From NCBI GenBank assembly GCA_944325575.1, contig CALVAR010000024.1:1-36949 (forward strand): 36,949 nt of DNA, read 5' to 3'. Under the pieces are notes generated by a model. It saw only the letters and a program-made list of their open reading frames with translations, was not told where the DNA came from and did no database searches. Below are positions 1 to 8,595 of this stretch, one piece after another. The translations under genes were made by a program, and so were the position numbers. Position 1 is the stretch's first letter. Every line of letters begins with the position of its first letter. Source of the DNA: Candidatus Gastranaerophilales bacterium (lineage in GTDB: Bacteria > Cyanobacteriota > Vampirovibrionia > Gastranaerophilales > Gastranaerophilaceae).

Positions 1-198
1 GAAAAAGTGAGCGGATATTTTGTGAAAACAAAATAAAGCGAACGGCTTGAAGGCGTGAAGCAATAATCCAAGAGCGGTTTTGCCTTCTTTTCTTAGCGAG
101 CTGAGGCGAGCTAAAGAAAATGGCGTCACGGAGATACATAGGATTTTTAAAGCTGTAAGGGTCTGTAAATAGTGACAGAAGTGCAAAAGATATATGCG
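1..198. repeat. Repeat-derived intergenic DNA at the left edge
   Basis: No credible gene is visible here. Bases 1-18 (gaaaaagtgagcggatat) recur exactly at 31602-31619. The order of short blocks AAGTGAGC, AAAGCGAACG, GCGTGAAG and AATCCAAGAG across 5-75 also matches the hairpin module at 33019-33118. A second imperfect inverted repeat (TTTTCTTAGC ... GCTAAAGAAAA) lies at about 87-120. The stretch looks like remnants of small palindromic repeats, and its left limit is cut by the window edge. Confidence 0.5.
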
Positions 199-580
199 TT
201 GGGCAGGTATGCCCAACTTACATTACTTAGAATGGCGATTATTTGTCATCCTGAGGAGCGTAAGCGAGCTCAGGATCTTACCGATTCTTTGATAACACAT
301 CAAGTGTGTAAGATTCTGAACATAGCAGTATCATTACAGAAAAGCATATTTTATGCTTCAGAATGACATGATTTATTGTGTTGGGCAGGTATGCCCAACC
401 TACAACTCAGAATGACTACCATTTGTCATCCTGAGGGAACAAAGTGACCGAAGGATCTTACAGATCTTGTTGTCTCTTATCAGACCGGTAAGATTCTGAA
501 CACAGCAATATTTTTGCGGCAAAACATATTTGATGCTTCAGAATGACATGTTTTATTGCGCTGGGCAGGTATGTCAACCC
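199..580. repeat. Tandem pair of MITE-like palindromic units
   Basis: Two 123-bp units, 245-367 and 425-547, each begin with GTCATCCTGAG and end with TTCAGAATGAC, which are imperfect terminal inverted repeats. The period is 180 bp. Each unit is preceded by the perfect palindrome TTGGGCA-GGTA-TGCCCAA (199-216 and 381-398), and a decayed third palindrome starts at about 562. The units are about 70-80 percent alike by eye, with several compensating differences. They encode nothing recognisable and resemble non-autonomous mobile repeats or multi-hairpin intergenic repeats. The spacers are not short and uniform, so this is not a CRISPR array. Confidence 0.7.
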
Positions 581-611
581 CGCGGCCTTAAATCCATACA
601 GACGGTATAAT

Positions 612-3236
612 TTAAAACTGTTTCAGGCAGTTTTTAGGTGCGACCACCGTAAGTACATACGGCTTAGAAAAGTATTTGTTTGCCGTTTTTATTACATCTG
701 ACGGAGTTATACTTTCTATAATCTGCGGAAATTCGTTTATATAGCCGAATCCTCTGCCTGATAGCTCAAACCATCCGAGCGTGGAGGCTTTTTCCATGTT
801 TGTTTCCTGTGAAAGCACAAAATTGCCCAGTATTTTATCTTTTGCTTCTCTAAGTTCTTTGTCTGACACGAACTCTTTTTGCAAATAGTTTATTTCTTTC
901 AGAAGTTCCTGTTTTGAGTGGAGAGCGGTTTTTGGATTGGTGCCTATATAAACAACAAACATTCCTTTATTAACATTTGCCGCAAATCCGGAACCTACCT
1001 GATAAGCAAGCCCCTGCTCACCTCTCAGGTTGCTGAAAAGTCTTGAGCTCATACCTCCGCCCAGAATAGAGTCTATTATCTGCAAAACGGCGGCATCTTT
1101 TTTATTTTCTACACCGTCTGTGAGCCATCCGAGTATTACCCATGCAGCTTCCGAATTCTGTGCTTTTGCAACTGTTTTTACACCCGCAAGAGGTTTAAAT
1201 ATATTTTTGTATGCGGAATACTCAAATTTTTTGCTGTTTTTGTCCGAACTGCCGGAAAAAATATTTTCTATATTTTTTATTATTTCTTTGTCATCCACAT
1301 TGCCGTTGATTGATATTACAAGGTTTTGCGGATCAAACAAATCCGCATAGTATTGAAGAATGTCGGATTTGTTGATATACGGTATTGTTTTTTCATAAAC
1401 TTTTCCCGTAGTTGCGTACGGTGTATTTTTCCATATTTCTGTTTTAAATTCCTCAAAAGCTATGTTGGAAGGTGTGCTTCTGCTTTTTTGTATTGCAAGA
1501 ATTTTTTCTGATTTTATTCTTTCAATCTCATTTTCATCAAATGATGCATTGTTAACAATTTCATTTAAAAGGTCAAAAGTTAAGGGAAGGTCATTTTTTG
1601 TAGTTTTGACTGAAATTGAAAAATAGTCCGAGCCGTTTGCGGGTGCAATTTTGATTCCGTTTTGTTCCATTATCTGGGACAAATCAAGAGCAGAATATTT
1701 TTTTGTACCCTTAAGCATGGCAGAAGCAGTCACAGAGCCAATGCCTGCTTTCTTTTCAACAAAGCTTCCGCCTTTTGAATAAATCTGCATTGCAACAATA
1801 TCATTGAGGGTATTGTGATTAATTATGAGATTTATGTTATTTGAAAGTTTATACTGTGTAATGTTTTTGTCCTGCTTTACAACAACCGGAGGCGTTTTTT
1901 GTACGTTACTTATTTTTTTAATATTTTCCTGAGGCTGTGCTTCCGGAAGCATTATGGAAATTACGGCATGCTGCGGATTCAGGTATTTTTTTGCAGCATT
2001 TATAATGTCGGCTTTTGTAACTTTTTTTATATTTGCTATATATTCGTCATAAAATTTTGTATCTCCGTATACAAGAGTTGTATATCCGAGTTCGTTTGCA
2101 ATGTTTGATGTTGATTCTCTTGAATAGAAAGTATCTCTTTCTATTATGCTTTTTGCGGTATTTATATCCTGTTCGTCGATATTTCCGTTTCTTACCCTGT
2201 TTATTTCATCAAAAATTGCTTTTTTAACTTTATCCTTATTTTCGGGTATAAAATTGGCGCTGATAAAAACTATACTGTCTTCTTTCATGGAAGCATGACC
2301 TGCGGAAATACTGTAGGCAAGCTGTTTTTGCTCTTTTACTGCCTGATACAGTTTTGAAGAGCGTCCGTCGCCAAGTATTGTCGCAAGTACGTCAAGAGCA
2401 TATCCGTCGCTTCTTTTTTCCTGAGGAACACCTCTGAAGCCAATCATCATATAGCCGGTCTGTACTTTATCGCAGGCTTCGACCTGAAGCTGGCGGTCTA
2501 TATTTTTATCATTTTTATAAACGGGTTTGGCTGTTTTTCCGTTTGCTTTTTTATTAAAGTTTTGTTTAACTGCACTCAATGCGTCCTGTGTATTTACATC
2601 CCCGACTATAACCGTAATCATGTTGGAGGGATTGTACCAGTTATTATAAAAGTCCAGAATTTCTTCACGTGTTATATTTTCGATTATTTCTTTTTTCCCT
2701 ATAACTTTTCTTTTATACGGATGGTTCACGTAAAAACCGTTAATCATGTTTTCATAGAGTTTATTCTCAGGGTTATCGTTAGTTTTTGCTATTTCTTCTA
2801 TTACGACTTTTCTTTCTTTTTCAAGTTCTTTTCTGGGTATAAGAGGATTCATAAGCATATCTGCGTGGAGCTCTATAGCGGTGTCAAAGTCTTTTGAGGG
2901 GATAGTTATATAATAATGCGTAAAATCTTTGCTCGTTGCCGCATTGGTTATTGCGCCTTTTGTTTCTAGTATTTTATCAAATTCGCCAGTCGGGTGTTTT
3001 GTTGTGCCTTTAAAAAACAAATGCTCAAGAAAATGCGCGACGCCGTTGTTTTTATCATTTTCATTTACTGAACCTGTTTTTATCCAGGTGTCTATTGTCA
3101 CTATCGGGTTGTCATGGACTTCTTTTATGATTACGGTCTGCCCGTTATCAAGTTTGAAGGTTGAATAATCAATAGCAAGTACACTCTGGCTTATACTGAA
3201 AAATAATATAAAAACAAAAATCGCAATTTTTCTCAT
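612..3236 (-). CDS. Secreted M16 family zinc metallopeptidase, two-repeat form
   Basis: This is an 874-residue insulinase-type (M16) peptidase. The inverted zinc motif HFLEH is at residues 68-72, and VVIEE lies further on, where the third metal-binding glutamate is expected. Residues 1-21 form a signal peptide ending SVLA, so the protein should be exported. The length fits two tandem M16 units. The second (from about residue 460) has no HxxEH, as in the non-catalytic half of PqqL-like and processing-peptidase-like proteins. A ribosome site (AAGGGG) precedes the ATG. It stands alone, divergent from the Hcp-like gene. In this family such enzymes degrade or process peptides in the periplasm; the substrate cannot be told. 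Confidence 0.9.
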   Translation of the reverse strand: MRKIAIFVFILFFSISQSVLAIDYSTFKLDNGQTVIIKEVHDNPIVTIDTWIKTGSVNENDKNNGVAHFLEHLFFKGTTKHPTGEFDKILETKGAITNAATSKDFTHYYITIPSKDFDTAIELHADMLMNPLIPRKELEKERKVVIEEIAKTNDNPENKLYENMINGFYVNHPYKRKVIGKKEIIENITREEILDFYNNWYNPSNMITVIVGDVNTQDALSAVKQNFNKKANGKTAKPVYKNDKNIDRQLQVEACDKVQTGYMMIGFRGVPQEKRSDGYALDVLATILGDGRSSKLYQAVKEQKQLAYSISAGHASMKEDSIVFISANFIPENKDKVKKAIFDEINRVRNGNIDEQDINTAKSIIERDTFYSRESTSNIANELGYTTLVYGDTKFYDEYIANIKKVTKADIINAAKKYLNPQHAVISIMLPEAQPQENIKKISNVQKTPPVVVKQDKNITQYKLSNNINLIINHNTLNDIVAMQIYSKGGSFVEKKAGIGSVTASAMLKGTKKYSALDLSQIMEQNGIKIAPANGSDYFSISVKTTKNDLPLTFDLLNEIVNNASFDENEIERIKSEKILAIQKSRSTPSNIAFEEFKTEIWKNTPYATTGKVYEKTIPYINKSDILQYYADLFDPQNLVISINGNVDDKEIIKNIENIFSGSSDKNSKKFEYSAYKNIFKPLAGVKTVAKAQNSEAAWVILGWLTDGVENKKDAAVLQIIDSILGGGMSSRLFSNLRGEQGLAYQVGSGFAANVNKGMFVVYIGTNPKTALHSKQELLKEINYLQKEFVSDKELREAKDKILGNFVLSQETNMEKASTLGWFELSGRGFGYINEFPQIIESITPSDVIKTANKYFSKPYVLTVVAPKNCLKQF

Positions 3237-3380
3237 TCTAAATCCCCTTTGTCATTGAATACCAAATTATACTATATATTTTAAAACATACGCATAGTCT
3301 TAACAGACTATAAAGAGAAGAATTAAATAATAGCTCTTTCGGTCAATGGTTTTATCGTATTTGTTATTTAAAATACGTTT

Positions 3381-5060
3381 ATGTTTAACCAACCGGAAAA
3401 TGACAAATATACAAAAAATCTAAACCCGTCAAATTTTAATTTTCCGCGGGATATCTCCGCTGATTTTGATAAATTTTTAGACGGAGGTTATGGCGAAAAC
3501 AGAGCCTACAACGATTGTGCAATAGACGGCTATTGCAGTGTGGATCCTATTATTTATTCTCTTATGGAGGTTCTTTTATACGAGCTTAAGCAGATTACTT
3601 ATTATTATATTAAAATGCAGGAGCTCGGCTATGAAAACAAAAAAATAAAAGACAATATAATTAATTATCTGTCTTTAATCCTTGTCGGTTACGAGTTTAA
3701 CCGCAAAGAGTTTGAGATTCTTTTGAGCAATATAAACAAAGAAAAAGAATCCGTAAAAGATACTTATATAACACTGTGTGAAAAGAAAAATCTGGACTGC
3801 CAGATTTTAAAGTCGGGAATAAAGTTTAAGCAGTTTGATCTTATGTCAATTGTCAATCAGGGAGAGCAGCAAGCCATTCAGCGCAACAAAATGCTCAGAA
3901 CAGATACAAAAAATTTGTACGAAATTATCCTGAATCTGATTAAAAGCGCAAGCATAAGACTTGTAGAGCTAAAATGCTACACGGAAGATTACCTTCCGGA
4001 AGAAGATGCCATACTGAGACTTTTTAACAATCTGAATTTTTCTGCGGCATCAGAAGAAAAACTTACCCGTAAAATAAATGAATTTGCACAAATAAATTAC
4101 AAAATACATACAAAGCTTCACCGTTTTAAAGAAGAATATTACGGCGGCATAACTCTGAATGATGTAGAAATAGGTGTAGAAGAGGGCAAGTCCGTTCTTG
4201 TTTCCGGGCAAAATCTAAAAGATCTGGAAAATGTTTTGCAGGCGGTAAAAGATACGGATATAAACGTCTATACACATAACGGTCTTATTGTTGCCCATGC
4301 TTACCCAAAATTTGCCGCTTATACAAATTTAAAAGGGCATTTTCAAATGTCTCTGGACAGTGTACAGTTTGACTTTGCTTCTTTTAAAGGGCCCGTTCTT
4401 ATTATAAGAAATTTTCAGTATCTGCTGGACAAGCTATACAGAGGAAGGCTTTTTACAACAAATCTTATTGCCGGTAAGGGTATGACCCGTATAGAAAATA
4501 AAGATTTTCAACCTCTTATAGACGCAGCACTTGAGTCAAAAGGCTTTGAACATGAGCATAAAATAGCATCCGTTAAAGTCGGATATGACGAAAATTTTGT
4601 TATGCAAAAAGTTGACGAAATTGTTGAAAAAATTAAAAACAAAAGAATAAAACATCTTATAATCGTAGGGCTTCTAAACCATTCTCCCATGCATTCCGAT
4701 TATTTCAGCAAAATGGAACAGATATTGCCGGAAGATTATTATGTTATTTCTACATTAATTCCGTCAATTAAACATAATATTTTGTATTTTGAATCTTTCT
4801 TTAATTCATCTTTAATATACAAAATACTGTCTCACATAAAAGAGTCCGTTGATTTTGAAACATTCCCGGTTTCCGTATTTATCACAACCTGCAACCAGCA
4901 TACAATTTCTCACCTTTTTAATCTCAGATATCTGGGTATAAAAAATATTTACCTGCCTGTTTGCACTTCCAATGTTGTTACGCCCGGTATGTTAAAATTT
5001 TTGAAAGAAAAATTTAACTTTAAACAAGCCGGCACAAACCCTAAACAGGATATTTTGTAA
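3381..5060 (+). CDS. Hcp (hybrid cluster protein) homologue lacking the hybrid-cluster ligands
   Basis: This 559-residue protein aligns along its length with hybrid cluster protein (hydroxylamine/NO reductase). Clear landmarks are GKSVLVSGQNLKDL (269-282), INVYTH (294-299), FKGPVL (335-340) and LGIKNIYL (518-525). By eye-alignment to recalled E. coli and Desulfovibrio Hcp sequences, the seven residues that bind the Fe-S-O cluster are all replaced: His by G256, Glu by G301, Cys by F345, Cys by L432, Cys by I460, Cys by F474 and Glu by N505. Of the four N-terminal cluster cysteines only the CX5C pair (C46, C52) appears kept, and about 40 extra residues precede it. The frame is long and intact, so it is probably expressed, but not as a classical Hcp. 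No clear ribosome site precedes the ATG. Its role is unknown. Confidence 0.75.
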   Translation: MFNQPENDKYTKNLNPSNFNFPRDISADFDKFLDGGYGENRAYNDCAIDGYCSVDPIIYSLMEVLLYELKQITYYYIKMQELGYENKKIKDNIINYLSLILVGYEFNRKEFEILLSNINKEKESVKDTYITLCEKKNLDCQILKSGIKFKQFDLMSIVNQGEQQAIQRNKMLRTDTKNLYEIILNLIKSASIRLVELKCYTEDYLPEEDAILRLFNNLNFSAASEEKLTRKINEFAQINYKIHTKLHRFKEEYYGGITLNDVEIGVEEGKSVLVSGQNLKDLENVLQAVKDTDINVYTHNGLIVAHAYPKFAAYTNLKGHFQMSLDSVQFDFASFKGPVLIIRNFQYLLDKLYRGRLFTTNLIAGKGMTRIENKDFQPLIDAALESKGFEHEHKIASVKVGYDENFVMQKVDEIVEKIKNKRIKHLIIVGLLNHSPMHSDYFSKMEQILPEDYYVISTLIPSIKHNILYFESFFNSSLIYKILSHIKESVDFETFPVSVFITTCNQHTISHLFNLRYLGIKNIYLPVCTSNVVTPGMLKFLKEKFNFKQAGTNPKQDIL

Positions 5061-5120
5061 TTTTTTAAGATTGTTTGAGGCGGCTTCGCTTGTAGAAGTG
5101 TACACGGAGTGCGAGTGACG

Positions 5121-5241
5121 CCAAGTCTAGCATTTTGCGGAAGTGACCCCATGCACTTGTTGCCTGTGCCGGACTTATTGAACAAAACAGACTTGCCAAT
5201 TGCACAGGTTCTACAAGTAGTCGGAGTCAGTTGACTATATG
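5121..5241 (+). repeat. Interspersed palindromic repeat, copy 1 (uninterrupted)
   Basis: This 121-bp element sits between the convergent 3' ends of the Hcp-like and prepilin peptidase genes. It starts with CCAAGTCTA, contains GTGACCCCAT (5143-5152) and the inverted pair CCTGTGC (5163-5169) / GCACAGG (5202-5208), and ends with TAGTCGGAGTCAGTTGACTA (5218-5237). The same blocks in the same order occur at 32845-33143, and the right end occurs inverted at 36882-36949. Its minus strand has an open frame through the whole element that includes the peptide YSQLTPTT, also seen at the end of ProS. Confidence 0.8.
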
Positions 5242-5355
5242 AAAAATTAATTATGCAGGACTCAAACAAATGGAACTTACAGTTGTTTAGTTTAGTCTCT
5301 GTAAAATCGAAGTATCAGGTTTTATAAATAAATCTCATGGGGGTAATCCAAGAGT

Positions 5356-6339
5356 TTAAAGTATAAACATTATTAAAAATGCCGCAAAAATCAATGCCGG
5401 ACCGTAAGGGATTACCGTAGCCTTACCGCCGTTTTTTACTGATGCAATAATAAGTCTGCAAGTATTTAAACCGATTGCAGCAACAAGAAGAAAAGCAAAC
5501 CAGTGGAACAGATTGGAACTGAACACGTTAAATAATTCACCCGCCCAGAAAAGCAGCGCCGCTATAATAAAAAGAATAATGGAGCATAAAAGCTTGTAAT
5601 TTTTGCTTTTAAACCATCTGTACATAAACATCGGTATAGAAACACCGCCCCAGACGAAAATACTCAGTATTAGAATCACAATGGCATTTACTATACCAAA
5701 AAACGAGCCCAAAGCTCCCAGTATATAGGCATCTCCTTCGCCAAAACAGTCTCTTTTGGTTATTAATTTCAGAATAAAAGCAATCCCTGCCATTGCGCCG
5801 AATCCGAGAATAAGCCCGAGAATTGAATAAATAAAAGCCTGATATATAGTGATTTTTAAACCGAACAGCCAGAATGTTATTTTTGTGGTATTCTCTCCTG
5901 CAAGGTTGAAAAAATTATAAACAAGACCAAGCGCAGCAAGTATATATGCGTGTGTATCCAGAATAACTTTTTCTTTTATATCAGTTACCGCCAGCACTAT
6001 ACATAAACCGGCCGCAATCATCAAAAACAGAGTATTCCAATTAAAACTTCCGCCCGCATATTTATAATATATTCCGGCAAATATGAGGCCGGTAAAAAGT
6101 TCAACAAGCGGATACTGAATACTTATTTTTTCATTGCAATAACGGCATTTGCCTCTCAAAAAAAGATAAGAAAAAACAGGTATGTTGTCATACCACGCCA
6201 GTTTATGATTGCATTTTGTACAGTGAGAAGGAGGCAGAACAATTGATTCTCCGCTCAAACCTCTCAACACAACAACATTTAAAAAGCTGCCGATGCACAG
6301 TCCGATTATAAAAACATAAAATATCCAAAAAACACTCAT
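5356..6339 (-). CDS. pilD: Prepilin peptidase (type IV leader peptidase, A24 family)
   Basis: This 327-residue polytopic membrane protein cleaves the leader of type IV prepilins and related pseudopilins and usually N-methylates the new first residue. The cytoplasmic zinc loop is intact, with C40/C43 and C65/C68. The two catalytic aspartates are D120 (in VTDIKEK) and D203 (in FGEGDA, the GxGD signature). The rest is hydrophobic helices. Its ATG overlaps the stop codon of the upstream sigma factor by one base (TAATG), so the two are translationally coupled. A substrate, the pilin-like protein at 20620-21174, is in the same window. Confidence 0.95.
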   Translation of the reverse strand: MSVFWIFYVFIIGLCIGSFLNVVVLRGLSGESIVLPPSHCTKCNHKLAWYDNIPVFSYLFLRGKCRYCNEKISIQYPLVELFTGLIFAGIYYKYAGGSFNWNTLFLMIAAGLCIVLAVTDIKEKVILDTHAYILAALGLVYNFFNLAGENTTKITFWLFGLKITIYQAFIYSILGLILGFGAMAGIAFILKLITKRDCFGEGDAYILGALGSFFGIVNAIVILILSIFVWGGVSIPMFMYRWFKSKNYKLLCSIILFIIAALLFWAGELFNVFSSNLFHWFAFLLVAAIGLNTCRLIIASVKNGGKATVIPYGPALIFAAFLIMFIL

Positions 6340-7124
6340 TATGCGCTCTGTTTTTCCTGAATTATATCATGCAGCAGGTTCAAGGCTTTTTTTAATTTTC
6401 TTGAAACTTGCATTTGAGAAATACCCAGTTTATTTGCTATTTCCACCTGACTCATATCTTTAAAATAAGTCATTTCCACAATTTGTTTCAACTCCGGCTC
6501 AATATTCTGAAGTGATTCTGTCAGCATAATTCTGTCTTCTCTGAGGCTTTGTACGTTTTCATAGTTTACATCAGCTATTTTATCACCCCAGTTGGAAAAA
6601 TTGTCATCATCATCCTGAAAAGCAAGCTGATCAAGAGATATTGTTGTTTTACGTCTGTCAGCGTCAATAGCTTCTTTAACCTTTTCCACGGGCAGTTCCA
6701 TCTTATGTGCAATCTGTTTATCAGTAGGTTTTTCGCCCATTTCTTCAATCATTTCAAGAGTCATCTTGTGTACACGGTATGCAAGCTCCTGAATAGCTCT
6801 CGGTGCTTTTATCATAGAAGCTTTGTCTCTCAAATAATGTCTTATCTCACCTGTTATAAGATATGTTGCATAAGATTTAAAATTTCTGCTTATTTGAGGA
6901 TTATAAAGTCTTATTGCTTTAATCAAACCGAGACTGCCTACCTGAATAATATCTTCAACAGGGTCGGTGCTTCTTCTTGCCAGAGTACGTGCAACTTTTT
7001 TTACAAGGGGCATACAGGTTATTGCAATAAGATTTTGCAGCTGCTCCTTGCTCTTTTTTGAGTCCATTTTTTGGTATTCTTCAAGCCAGTCTACTACCTG
7101 CTCAAAGTTTATAAGTTCTGACAA
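6339..7124 (-). CDS. Alternative RNA polymerase sigma factor (group 3, SigF/SigB/FliA-like)
   Basis: This 261-residue sigma-70 family factor has region 2 at about 30-100 (DIIQVGSLGLIKAI, then FKSYATYLITGEIRHYLRD), region 3 at about 105-165 (EMGEKPTDKQIAHKM), and a region 4 helix-turn-helix at about 205-253 (MSQVEIANKLGISQMQVSRK). It lacks region 1.1 and the long spacer of a housekeeping sigma. The start is TTG (7122-7124) with AGAGGAA nine bases upstream, since no ATG is suitably placed. In cyanobacteria SigF controls pilin genes and motility. Coupling to prepilin peptidase here fits that role, but the regulon is inferred. No anti-sigma gene is adjacent. Confidence 0.9.
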   Translation of the reverse strand: MSELINFEQVVDWLEEYQKMDSKKSKEQLQNLIAITCMPLVKKVARTLARRSTDPVEDIIQVGSLGLIKAIRLYNPQISRNFKSYATYLITGEIRHYLRDKASMIKAPRAIQELAYRVHKMTLEMIEEMGEKPTDKQIAHKMELPVEKVKEAIDADRRKTTISLDQLAFQDDDDNFSNWGDKIADVNYENVQSLREDRIMLTESLQNIEPELKQIVEMTYFKDMSQVEIANKLGISQMQVSRKLKKALNLLHDIIQEKQSA

Positions 7125-7154
7125 ATTATTAATTCCTCTTGTGGTTTCAGTTCT

Positions 7155-7163
7155 ATTATATCA
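7155..7163 (-). promoter_or_regulatory. Extended -10 promoter for the sigma factor operon
   Basis: The minus strand reads TGATATAAT here, which matches the extended -10 form TGnTATAAT, about 30 bases upstream of the TTG start. No good -35 hexamer is visible, which is usual for extended -10 promoters. Confidence 0.5.
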
Positions 7164-7218
7164 TTTTAATAAAAAATTTGGTAAAATAAAAATCACGGGT
7201 CTAAATGAAATATTAAAA

Positions 7219-7848
7219 ATGAAAAACGAAATTATTAAATACGGAAAAAAACTTGGAGACAAAAACATGTCTCCGGCAACATCAGGAAATATCAGCGTAA
7301 GATACGGTGAAAATATTTTGATTACCGCATCCGGCACATGCCTTTCGGATTTGGCGGAAGAAGATATTGTTTTGATTGATAAAAATGCAAATGTGCTGGA
7401 AGGTGACAAAAAACCTTCATCAGAAAAGAATCTGCACATAGCGGTATACAATCTCCGTCCTGATATCAACGCAATTATTCACTGTCATGCTCCGTATACA
7501 TCTGCATTTGCGGTAAGCCATATACCTTTATCCAAGCCGATTATATCGGAAAATGTATTCTACTTTGGCGAAATTCCGGTTGCGCCCTATGCACTTCCCG
7601 GCTCGGACAAGCTTGTGGAAAATACGGCAAAGTTTTTTGTAAAGCATGATGCTGTGCTTCTGGCAAACCACGGCATTGTCATAGGTGCAAAAGATATTAA
7701 AAATGCATATTACCTAATGGAAACAGCAGAAACATTTGCGCAGATATATCTAAACTCCATGCTTCTCGGCGGGGCCAAAGAACTTTCTCAAAAAGAGATT
7801 GAAGAAATTTATGACCTGAAACAACGCAGCATTCAGACTTCGTGCTAA
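7219..7848 (+). CDS. Class II aldolase/adducin family protein (FucA-like)
   Basis: This 209-residue protein has the fold of L-fuculose-1-phosphate aldolase. Zinc ligands are H88 and H90 (IIHCHAP) and H151 (LLANHGIVIGA), and the catalytic acid is E69 (PSSEKNLH). The N-terminal SPATSGNISVR matches the phosphate-binding loop. The ATG at 7219 gives the usual family length; the longer open frame upstream runs back through the sigma-factor gene and has no homology. The family also includes methylthioribulose-phosphate dehydratase and other sugar-phosphate enzymes, so the substrate is not fixed. rsmD starts nine bases after the stop, so the two are probably co-transcribed. Confidence 0.85.
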   Translation: MKNEIIKYGKKLGDKNMSPATSGNISVRYGENILITASGTCLSDLAEEDIVLIDKNANVLEGDKKPSSEKNLHIAVYNLRPDINAIIHCHAPYTSAFAVSHIPLSKPIISENVFYFGEIPVAPYALPGSDKLVENTAKFFVKHDAVLLANHGIVIGAKDIKNAYYLMETAETFAQIYLNSMLLGGAKELSQKEIEEIYDLKQRSIQTSC

Positions 7849-7857
7849 AATTTTTGT

Positions 7858-8403
7858 ATGCAGATTACAGGCGGATATCTAAAATCCAGAAAAATTGACT
7901 CTCCTAAAAGCAGCAACGTGCGTCCCACCCTGTCTCAAATCAGAGAGAGTATTTTCAGCGTGCTTTTTTCCATAACGGATTTTGACGGGAAAAGCTTTCT
8001 GGATGCTTTTGCAGGCTCCGGCATTATGGGGTTTGAAGCTGTATCAAGAGGGTTTTCAAGTGTCTGTTTTTTTGAAAAAGACAAAAAAACATTTTTTTTA
8101 CTTAAAGATAATGCGAAGAAACTCGGCGTACAAGCGGATTTCTACCTTGGAGACACAATAAAGCTGCTTTCAAAACTTTCAAAAGACGGCAAAAGCTTTG
8201 ATGTGATATATGTAGACCCGCCGTATCAAAGCGGCCTGTATGACAGTGTGCTGAAAACAGTAAAAGAAAAAAATTTGCTCACCGATAACGGAATTATTAT
8301 ACTCGAACACCCTGCGGATTTGGGCATTAAGATTGACGGATACGAATTAATAAAGCAAAAAACATATTCCGGCAAAACTTTGAGCTTTTTAAAGAACAAT
8401 TAA
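7858..8403 (+). CDS. rsmD: 16S rRNA (guanine(966)-N2)-methyltransferase RsmD
   Basis: This 181-residue SAM-dependent methyltransferase modifies G966 of 16S rRNA on the assembling small subunit. Signatures are the N-terminal RPTLSQIRESIFSVL (22-36), the SAM-binding loop DAFAGSGIMGFEA (49-61) and the catalytic DPPY (120-123). Length matches the family. There is no ribosome site of its own; the ATG lies nine bases after the aldolase gene stop, which suggests coupled translation. In other bacteria rsmD often precedes coaD; here it is followed by ctpA instead. Confidence 0.95.
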   Translation: MQITGGYLKSRKIDSPKSSNVRPTLSQIRESIFSVLFSITDFDGKSFLDAFAGSGIMGFEAVSRGFSSVCFFEKDKKTFFLLKDNAKKLGVQADFYLGDTIKLLSKLSKDGKSFDVIYVDPPYQSGLYDSVLKTVKEKNLLTDNGIIILEHPADLGIKIDGYELIKQKTYSGKTLSFLKNN

Positions 8404-8544
8404 TCTGTTTCAAACGCTGCAAGATTTACAAAAATTAAACATTACATAAAATAATGAAACAAAAAAATTTTTTTGCAGTCTTAAGGGGTAAGAGTAGAGA
8501 GGAAGGTTTATCAATATTTCCGATATTAAATTAGCGGAGCTTTG

Positions 8545-8553
8545 TGTTATTAT
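8545..8553 (+). promoter_or_regulatory. Possible extended -10 promoter for ctpA
   Basis: TGTTATTAT matches TGnTATnnT and lies about 45 bases before the TTG start of ctpA, after a 192-base gap following rsmD. No clear -35 element is seen. Confidence 0.35.
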
Positions 8554-8595
8554 ATTGTTAACCTAAGGATACAATAGGGAAAAAGAGGTAAAATT

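Noticed and set aside
172-366. 64-codon open frame on the + strand
   Set aside because: It lies entirely in the tandem repeat region, has no ribosome site and its sequence is that of the palindromic unit.
199-580. CRISPR array
   Set aside because: There are only two or three long, diverged units with 180-base spacing, no uniform short repeats and no cas genes.
4949-5269. 106-codon minus-strand frame including YSQLTPTT
   Set aside because: It runs through the interspersed repeat and into the 3' end of the Hcp-like gene; it is best seen as the repeat's accidental or tolerated open frame, not a gene.
6967-7218. Upstream extension of the class II aldolase
   Set aside because: It is antisense to the sigma-factor gene, and the family N-terminus starts at 7219.
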